Of a stretch of 6,847 bases of DNA, positions 1-4,540 are shown piece by piece. The translations under genes were made by a program, and so were the position numbers. Source of the DNA: Candidatus Hydrothermota bacterium (GTDB taxonomy: Bacteria > Hydrothermota > Hydrothermia > B15-G9); NCBI GenBank assembly GCA_003645975.1, contig QNDP01000069.1, positions 1 to 6,847 on the forward strand. Reading direction: 5' to 3'. Every line of letters starts with the position of its first letter. Position 1 is the first letter of the stretch. The notes beneath the pieces are model-generated. The model saw only the letters and a list, made by a program, of their open reading frames with translations, ran no database searches and was not told where the DNA came from.

Positions 1-630
1 GAAAACCATCCAAGTGTCGCAACTGACTACAACAATCTCGGCTCCGCCTACGATTCCAAAGGCGAATACGACAGGGCTATCGAGTTCTATAACAAGGCGC
101 TGGAGATAGACAAAAAGGTTCTCGGTGAAAACCATCCAAGTGTCGCAACTGACTACAACAATCTCGGCTCCGCCTACGATTCCAAAGGCGAATACGACAG
201 GGCTATCGAGTTCTATAACAAGGCGCTGGAGATACGAAGGAAGGTTCTCGGAGAGGAGCATCCTTATACTGCTTCGACTTACAACAATCTCGGCTCCGCC
301 TACTATTCCAAAGGCGAATACGACAGGGCTATCGAGTTCTATAACAAGGCGCTGGAGATAGACAAAAAGGTTCTCGGTGAGGAGCATCCAAATACTGCAA
401 CGACTTACAACAATCTCGGCTTAGCCTACTATTCCAAAGGCGAATACGACAGGGCTATCGAGTTCTATAACAAGGCGCTGGAGATAGTTCGGAAGGTTCT
501 CGGCGAAGAGCATCCTTATACTGCCATAACTTACACTGGTCTCGGTGTGGCCTATGCACATAAAGGCGAATACGACAGAGCAATTGAGTTTCTAAAGAAG
601 TCGCTAAATACATTCGAAAATCGGCTCGGC
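1..630 (+). repeat. 126-bp tandem coding repeats (five units, continuing left)
   Basis: The period is exactly 126 bp, or 42 codons. Bases 1-108 equal 127-234 without mismatch. A 56-base core is identical in four successive units (53-108, 179-234, 305-360, 431-486). Differences are concentrated around the HP turn (codons such as ENHPSVATD, EEHPYTAST, EEHPNTATT) and at the two or three residues after LEI (DKK, RRK, DKK, VRK). The fifth unit (505-630) is clearly more diverged. Near identity at synonymous positions points to recent duplication or gene conversion, not only protein-level selection. The array probably extends beyond base 1. Confidence 0.95.
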
Positions 631-756
631 GAATGCCATCCTTACACGAGAACCACTCTCGGCCATCTTATAATGGCTTATATGAAAAAGGGCGATCTCG
701 AGAGCGTTCTAACCTCAATGGCCAAGCTTGCTGAGCTTGAGCAACGGTGCAAGTAG
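1..756 (+). CDS. TPR-repeat protein, C-terminal part (5' end outside window)
   Basis: The reading frame is open from base 1 to the TAG at 754-756 (251 codons) with no start at the left edge, so this is the 3' part of a longer gene. It encodes 42-residue TPRs of the kinesin-light-chain type, each with an HP turn, a YNNLG.AY helix, a KGEYDRAIEFYNKALEI helix and a K.VLGE linker. Five units are visible (1-126, 127-252, 253-378, 379-504, 505-630), followed by a degenerate cap ending in AKLAELEQRCK. Such repeats form a superhelix that binds proteins or peptides; no catalytic residues are visible. The C-terminal cap is shared with the TPR protein at 2094-3512, so the two are paralogues, and by analogy the missing N terminus may carry the same alpha/beta domain (inference). 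No signal peptide or membrane segment is seen in the visible part. The specific function is unknown. Confidence 0.9.
   Translation, partial: ENHPSVATDYNNLGSAYDSKGEYDRAIEFYNKALEIDKKVLGENHPSVATDYNNLGSAYDSKGEYDRAIEFYNKALEIRRKVLGEEHPYTASTYNNLGSAYYSKGEYDRAIEFYNKALEIDKKVLGEEHPNTATTYNNLGLAYYSKGEYDRAIEFYNKALEIVRKVLGEEHPYTAITYTGLGVAYAHKGEYDRAIEFLKKSLNTFENRLGECHPYTRTTLGHLIMAYMKKGDLESVLTSMAKLAELEQRCK
718..756 (+). repeat. 39-bp 3'-end block shared with second TPR gene (copy 1)
   Basis: The last 39 bases of the first TPR gene, stop codon included, are identical to 3474-3512. They encode MAKLAELEQRCK followed by TAG. The sequences differ soon after the stop. This links the two TPR genes as products of duplication or of recent conversion. 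Confidence 0.93.
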
Positions 757-789
757 TAAGGGCTTTGAAATTCCGGAATTCCATTGAGT

Positions 790-818
790 TTGTTTTGCCC
801 ATCATCGACCGTTAAAAT
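790..818 (+). promoter_or_regulatory. Possible sigma-70-like promoter before the ATPase gene
   Basis: In the 84-bp gap there is TTGTTT at 790-795 (weak -35, three of six consensus bases) and TAAAAT at 813-818 (good -10, five of six), separated by 17 bp. Start of transcription would fall close to 825, leaving a very short leader that still includes the ribosome binding site at 829-836. The match is modest and the gene could instead be transcribed from upstream together with the first TPR gene, since no terminator hairpin is seen in this gap. Confidence 0.3.
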
Positions 819-828
819 TTGAGCTATC

Positions 829-836
829 GGGAGGTG
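829..836 (+). promoter_or_regulatory. Ribosome binding site of the ATPase gene
   Basis: GGGAGGTG lies four bases before the ATG at 841, a strong Shine-Dalgarno match that fixes the start of the ATPase gene. It also argues for an organism using classical SD-led initiation. Confidence 0.8.
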
Positions 837-840
837 TGAT

Positions 841-2121
841 ATGCCAAAGGCTTACAGGCTCGAAGATGCTTACAACAATTTTTCCTCAGAACCCATCTCA
901 AGTCCTGATGAGTTCAGAGAATTCTATGTCGAACGGCCTAAACCCGTTAAATCCCCAATTTCCACTCTTAAAATCTCGATAATCCATGCCAAAAAGCCCG
1001 AAAAATACCTCTTTCTCGGCTTTCGTGGCAGCGGCAAAAGCACAGAAATCAACAGGTTGCTCAACGAACTCGACGACGAAAAGTTCATTAAAATCAAATT
1101 CTCAATCAAAGACACACTTGACATAAGCGACTTCGATTACAGGGACTTCTTCATTTTGCTGAGTCTGCAAATCTACAATGTGGTTAAAAATCAAAAGATT
1201 AAGGTTAAAGACGATTTCTTAGAAGACTTTGAGAGGTTTTTATACGATGTAACGCATGAGGCGGAAAAAATTGAGGAAGAGGAATATGGAAAGAAAAAGG
1301 AGCTGGAAGGCGGCATAGACATAAAAGTTCTGAGCGCAAAAATTGGCAGCGAAGCAGCCACCAGAACGGTTATTCGGCGGAAACTTGCGACAAGGATCGG
1401 CGACCTCATCGAGAGAACCAACAACCTGATAGGCGAAATCGAGCGGAAAACCGAAAAACGGATAATCGTAGCCGTCGATGACCTCGACAAACTCACTCGT
1501 GGCGAACAAAGTGAAAAGTTCTTTTACACCAATACAGGGCTTTTGCTTCAGCCTAAGTGTTTGGTCATCTATACTTTTCCAATACCGCTGGCTTTCAATC
1601 CGAGATTCGAGAATGTTACAGGCAATTTCAGCGACACCTTTATCCTTCCACAAGTCCCTGTGAAAGATAGACATGGCAGAGAAATCAAGGAAAATATCGA
1701 TTTCTATCGAGCGATTGTCGAAAGACGGATGGATTTGAGCCTTATCGATGGGGCTGCGCTAAAGGAAGCGACACTTGCCACAGGAAAGATTCGGGAGTTC
1801 ATCATCCTGCTCCGTTCGTCGGTCGCCATAGCCCTTGCAAACGGAAACGAGAAAATCACAGAGAACGATGTGATCGAAGCGATCGAAAAGCTTAGACGAA
1901 ACTTCGACCGGGAGCTCGATAAGGTTCACATAAAACGGCTCATAGAGATTCATGAGACCAAAGATGCACGCAGTGAGAGCCCGGATGACCAGATTACAAG
2001 AGAACTTCTTTTCAGCCTGAGCGCCGTCGAATACGAAGACGAAGAAGGACGGTGGGCCGATGTCAACCCCTTGCTTCACCCTTTGATAGAACGATGGAAG
2101 GAATCTTTCACCAAAAAATAA
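841..2121 (+). CDS. P-loop NTPase (AAA+/STAND-like), partner of TPR protein
   Basis: A 426-residue soluble protein. Residues 1-55 form a lead-in (Y5-F28 conserved-looking, rich in aromatic and acidic residues). Walker A is GFRGSGKST at 60-68 (K66, S67). Walker B is IIVAVDDLD at 208-216, with adjacent acidic D213 and D214. A highly charged, probably coiled-coil insertion lies at about 130-160. The strand CLVIYTFPIP (about 240-249) is the likely sensor-1 strand, and the helical lid follows with GKIREFIILLRSS and ITENDVIEAI. The tail, about 380-415, LLFSLSAVEYEDEEGRW..VNPLL, looks like a winged-helix-type module common after such ATPase cores. No membrane segment or fused effector is present. 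Start: ATG with a strong ribosome binding site. The 3' end overlaps the next TPR gene, so the two products are probably made together and may form a complex. ATP-driven switching is inferred from family; the cellular role is unknown. Alternatives are a chaperone-like or regulatory ATPase. Confidence 0.85.
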   Translation: MPKAYRLEDAYNNFSSEPISSPDEFREFYVERPKPVKSPISTLKISIIHAKKPEKYLFLGFRGSGKSTEINRLLNELDDEKFIKIKFSIKDTLDISDFDYRDFFILLSLQIYNVVKNQKIKVKDDFLEDFERFLYDVTHEAEKIEEEEYGKKKELEGGIDIKVLSAKIGSEAATRTVIRRKLATRIGDLIERTNNLIGEIERKTEKRIIVAVDDLDKLTRGEQSEKFFYTNTGLLLQPKCLVIYTFPIPLAFNPRFENVTGNFSDTFILPQVPVKDRHGREIKENIDFYRAIVERRMDLSLIDGAALKEATLATGKIREFIILLRSSVAIALANGNEKITENDVIEAIEKLRRNFDRELDKVHIKRLIEIHETKDARSESPDDQITRELLFSLSAVEYEDEEGRWADVNPLLHPLIERWKESFTKK

Positions 2122-3512
2122 TAGACAAACTTAAGCCCCTCATAGTCGAGATAAAAATCTCGCAGGGACATGGAGACATCCTCCTTTGCTCGGTTGACCC
2201 GCCTTCGCTTATCGATGAGATCGTCCAATTCCTCAAACAGAAATTTAAAGCTAAGGTCTTCGATGTCCGCACACCGGAGGACATCCTGAATAACCTCAGA
2301 GACGAATCACTTGGTGAAATCGAGGTCGCCATTTGGAAGTTTCCACCTTCGCCCGAAAGAAAGCTCCTCAACACCTTGAACATCCACAGGGAACGGTTCT
2401 ACGAGAGCAAAGTCCCTCATGTCATGCTTTTCACAAGGCCGTTCATGAGTGCGGTCATCAAGGACGCCCCTGATTTCTGGAGCTATCGCGGCGATTTCCA
2501 TGAACTTGAATTTCCTGAGATGAAGGAGGATGTCGAGGCCATTCCGTCCGTCGGCGCACCGTTCTGGTTCAGAGACCGCAAAGACCTCCTGCGCCGCAAA
2601 AGGATAGCCGAATACCTTCTGGAAGTGTCCGAAGACGAAGACGAGAAGGTTAAGGCTTTGATGGATTTGGGCTACTCAGACCACCTTCTCGGCTCTTACG
2701 ATGAGGCGCTTGAACATTTCAAAAAGGCGCTGGAGCTGAGTCGTAAACTTTACGGTGAGATGCATCCTTTGGTCGCCGAAAGCTATAACGCTATCGGCTT
2801 GGCACTCAATGCAAAAGGCGAATACGATAAGGCAATTGAATACCTCAAAAAGGCGCTGGAGATTGACCTTAATGTCATGGGCGAAAGCCATCCGGAAGTC
2901 GCAAAGGACTACAACGACATCGGATTGACCTATCATCTCAAAGGCGAACACGATAAAGCCATCAAGTATTTCCAGAAGGCATTGGAGATAAAGCACAAAG
3001 TCGGCGGTGAGGACGACCCTGAAATTCCGAGCATTTACAGCAATCTCGGCTCATCCTACGCTCGCATAGGCGAACACGATAAGGCCATCGAGTATTTCCA
3101 GAAGGCACTGGAAACGGGTAAAGGCATCTTCGGCGAGATACATCCTTTTGCTGCAGCGACTTACAACAATCTCGGCGGAATTTACCACATAAAAGGCGAA
3201 TACGACAGGGCAATCCAGTATTACCAAAAGGCGCTGGAGATATTCAGCAAGACCTTTGGTTCAGAACATCCTTATGTTGCAAGGGTTTACGACAATATGG
3301 GCTTGACCTACAAATCCAGAGGCGAACTCGACAAGGCGATCGAACATTTCAAAAATGCGTTGAGGATATTCGAGAAGACTCTCGGTCAATGCCATCCTGA
3401 AACAATAGGGACAGTCAAACACCTTGCCCAAGCGTATCGGGACAAGGGCGAACAGTCCGAATTTGAACGGCTTATGGCCAAGCTTGCTGAGCTTGAGCAA
3501 CGGTGCAAGTAG
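2094..3512 (+). CDS. TPR protein with N-terminal alpha/beta domain
   Basis: From the ATG at 2094 the product has 472 residues. Residues 1-150 form a non-TPR alpha/beta domain: a strand-helix GDILLCSVDPPSLIDEIV (27-44), a strand EVAIWKF (77-83), LNTLNIHRERF (92-102), strand VPHVMLF (107-113), and APDFWSYRGDFHEL (125-138). From memory, the NxxRE-R..PhVhhh..-APDFWxxR pattern recurs upstream of TPRs in many prokaryotic proteins found next to P-loop NTPases; it may be a degenerate NTPase-like fold, as no Walker A is present. A charged linker (about 155-188) leads to six 42-residue TPRs from residue 189 and a C-terminal cap AKLAELEQRCK. The start overlaps the ATPase gene by 28 bp in another frame and has no good Shine-Dalgarno, which fits translational coupling. 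A GTG at 2052 would add 14 residues, but its AAGGA is only two bases away. Probable sensor or scaffold partner of the ATPase (inference). Confidence 0.85.
   Translation: MEGIFHQKIIDKLKPLIVEIKISQGHGDILLCSVDPPSLIDEIVQFLKQKFKAKVFDVRTPEDILNNLRDESLGEIEVAIWKFPPSPERKLLNTLNIHRERFYESKVPHVMLFTRPFMSAVIKDAPDFWSYRGDFHELEFPEMKEDVEAIPSVGAPFWFRDRKDLLRRKRIAEYLLEVSEDEDEKVKALMDLGYSDHLLGSYDEALEHFKKALELSRKLYGEMHPLVAESYNAIGLALNAKGEYDKAIEYLKKALEIDLNVMGESHPEVAKDYNDIGLTYHLKGEHDKAIKYFQKALEIKHKVGGEDDPEIPSIYSNLGSSYARIGEHDKAIEYFQKALETGKGIFGEIHPFAAATYNNLGGIYHIKGEYDRAIQYYQKALEIFSKTFGSEHPYVARVYDNMGLTYKSRGELDKAIEHFKNALRIFEKTLGQCHPETIGTVKHLAQAYRDKGEQSEFERLMAKLAELEQRCK
2658..3413 (+). repeat. Six diverged 42-codon TPR units
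   Basis: Units begin at 2658, 2784, 2910, 3036, 3162 and 3288, each 126 bp, followed by a partial capping unit 3414-3509. They share the G.YDKAIEYFQKALEI helix and the HP turn (DP in the third unit) with the first TPR gene, but at DNA level they are much more diverged from one another. They therefore form an older array. Unit 5 (3162-3287) is closest to the repeats of the first gene, with YNNLG and KGEYDRAI both present. Confidence 0.9.
3474..3512 (+). repeat. 39-bp 3'-end block shared with first TPR gene (copy 2)
   Basis: Identical over 39 bases to 718-756, stop codon included. The preceding codons are only similar (cap helix YRDKGEQSEFERL here, YMKKGDLESVLTS there), so identity is confined to the extreme 3' end. 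Confidence 0.93.
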
Positions 3513-3559
3513 GAGGGCCGTCTCGGCTGTCAAAAACCGTAACCGTCCCGATTAAAGAA

Positions 3560-3579
3560 CCCCCACCGCGCGGTGGGGG
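3560..3579. terminator. Symmetric terminator between convergent genes
   Basis: A perfect 20-bp G+C-rich inverted repeat (CCCCCACCG, CG centre, CGGTGGGGG) lies between the stop of the TPR gene (3512) and the stop of the FNT gene (3614). It folds as an 8-bp stem with a four-base loop on either strand. On the + strand it is followed by CTTCTCTCT, and on the - strand by GTTCTTTAAT, which are T-rich but not uninterrupted. It would end both converging transcripts. The rest of 3513-3613 shows nothing else. Confidence 0.8.
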
Positions 3580-3613
3580 CTTCTCTCTGTCCGAAAAGGA
3601 CTTGAGTCGAGTC

Positions 3614-4456
3614 TTATCCCTTCTCGTTTTTGATGTAAACGAACCAGTAAAGCGTGGCGACGAAGAATGCGCCGCCGATGATGTTGCCGAGCGTTACAGG
3701 GAGCAGGTTGCGCACCACAAAGCCGTAAAGGTTCAGGTTCGATGTGGTAATTCCAAGCTCTGCGATCCTCGCTGCCACTTCTGAGGTTCCGCTGAGCACC
3801 ATGCCCATCGGGATGAAATACATGTTTGCCACGCTGTGCTCGAAGCCGGATGCGACAAACGCCATGATCGGGAAGAAGATAGCGAATATCTTGCCGACCA
3901 CTGCACGGGCCGAGAACGACATCCAAACCGCCAAGCACACCAGCCAGTTACACAGGATGCCACGCGTCAAGGCCGCCATGAAGGGAAGGTTGACCTTTGC
4001 GTTCGCAATCTTCACGGCCGCAACGGCAACGCCCAAATTGCCCGTTTTCCACAACTGCGTCCAATACATCAAGAGGACGATGAAAAGCGAGCCGATGAGG
4101 TTGCTCAGATAGACGACCACCCAGTTGCGAATCAGGCCTCCGACTGTGGTGTTGCCGTCGAGCGTCGATAGGAAAATCAAGTTGTTGCCTGTGAACAGCT
4201 CAGCGCCTGCTATGACCACCATCATGAGTCCGACGCTGAAGACCGCACCGCCTATCAATTTGGCAAACCCGACGCCGAGATAAGCCGCCATATCGTGCGT
4301 TACCATCGTGGCAAGTTGCGCTCCGAAAGCGATATAGGCACCTGCAAGGAATCCGAGCACAACGAGTTTGCTCAGGCTTGCATTTACTTTTTGGACACAA
4401 ACGCTTGTTGACAATTGCTCAGCTATGTTTGCAGGGGTTTTGCAGTCGATTTGCAT
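3614..4456 (-). CDS. focA: Formate/nitrite transporter (FNT) family channel
   Basis: A 280-residue membrane protein, the usual FNT length (E. coli FocA 285). Six hydrophobic segments are seen at about 30-50, 65-87, 110-131, 158-180, 187-205 and 248-274. Family signatures are present: AGAELFTGNN (83-92) and GILCNWLVCLA (166-176). The central pore residues appear kept: T89 in the omega-loop region, N170, E206-H207 in FEHSVANMYF, and K154, which aligns by eye with FocA K156. FNT proteins are pentamers that pass formate (or nitrite, hydrosulfide) with its proton. Lying downstream of and parallel to the formate dehydrogenase gene argues for formate as substrate, for uptake or release. The symbol is by family and context; fdhC-type naming would be equally fair. 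The start ATG at 4456 is supported by GAGGG seven bases upstream; the stop is TAA. Confidence 0.93.
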   Translation of the reverse strand: MQIDCKTPANIAEQLSTSVCVQKVNASLSKLVVLGFLAGAYIAFGAQLATMVTHDMAAYLGVGFAKLIGGAVFSVGLMMVVIAGAELFTGNNLIFLSTLDGNTTVGGLIRNWVVVYLSNLIGSLFIVLLMYWTQLWKTGNLGVAVAAVKIANAKVNLPFMAALTRGILCNWLVCLAVWMSFSARAVVGKIFAIFFPIMAFVASGFEHSVANMYFIPMGMVLSGTSEVAARIAELGITTSNLNLYGFVVRNLLPVTLGNIIGGAFFVATLYWFVYIKNEKG

Positions 4457-4463
4457 GGCTCTA

Positions 4464-4468
4464 CCCTC
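4464..4468 (-). promoter_or_regulatory. Ribosome binding site of the FNT gene
   Basis: On the - strand, GAGGG lies seven bases before the ATG at 4456-4454. It supports that start and independent initiation after the fdhA-FNT spacer. Confidence 0.6.
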
Positions 4469-4504
4469 GTTTTGTGCTTACGCCCATGACAAAAAGTTGA
4501 GTGG

Positions 4505-4529
4505 AAAAGGGCGGACAGGTCGCCCGCCC
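4505..4529 (-). terminator. Small hairpin with U run between fdhA and the FNT gene
   Basis: On the - strand a 6-bp stem (GGGCGG at 4529-4524 pairing with CCGCCC at 4514-4509) with a nine-base loop is followed by TTTT (4508-4505). It sits just after the TAG of the dehydrogenase gene (4541). It is a weak intrinsic terminator or a processing/attenuation hairpin that could lower transporter expression relative to the enzyme. No convincing promoter is seen between it and the FNT start. Confidence 0.45.
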
Positions 4530-4540
4530 CGCTTGGATGC

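Noticed and set aside
125..361. 78-codon frame with internal repeats inside the TPR array
   Set aside because: It is a shifted frame of the 126-bp repeats and stays open only because the units are identical. The TPR frame explains the sequence.
1..630. Repeat array as CRISPR or non-coding satellite
   Set aside because: The period is 126 bp without unique spacers, and each unit is an in-frame 42-codon TPR.
769..780. 12-bp palindrome AATTCCGGAATT in the TPR-ATPase gap as an operator
   Set aside because: A single short palindrome without a second copy, a T run or a regulator gene nearby. It is too short to support a terminator, and an operator role cannot be shown.
1240..1674. 144-codon - strand frame within the ATPase gene
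   Set aside because: Antisense shadow of a gene with clear Walker motifs; no ribosome binding site or domain seen.
2052..2093. GTG at 2052 as start of the second TPR gene
   Set aside because: The purine-rich AAGGA is only two bases from the GTG, and the added 14 residues have no domain character. ATG at 2094 is preferred, though not proven.
3503..3784. 93-codon + strand frame across the intergenic hairpin
   Set aside because: It runs through the terminator and antisense to the FNT gene, and its product has no recognisable features.
4487..4492. TTGTCA (- strand) as a -35 box for the FNT gene
   Set aside because: It is a good hexamer match but there is no -10-like hexamer at 16-18 bp spacing, only G/A-rich sequence that includes the ribosome binding site.
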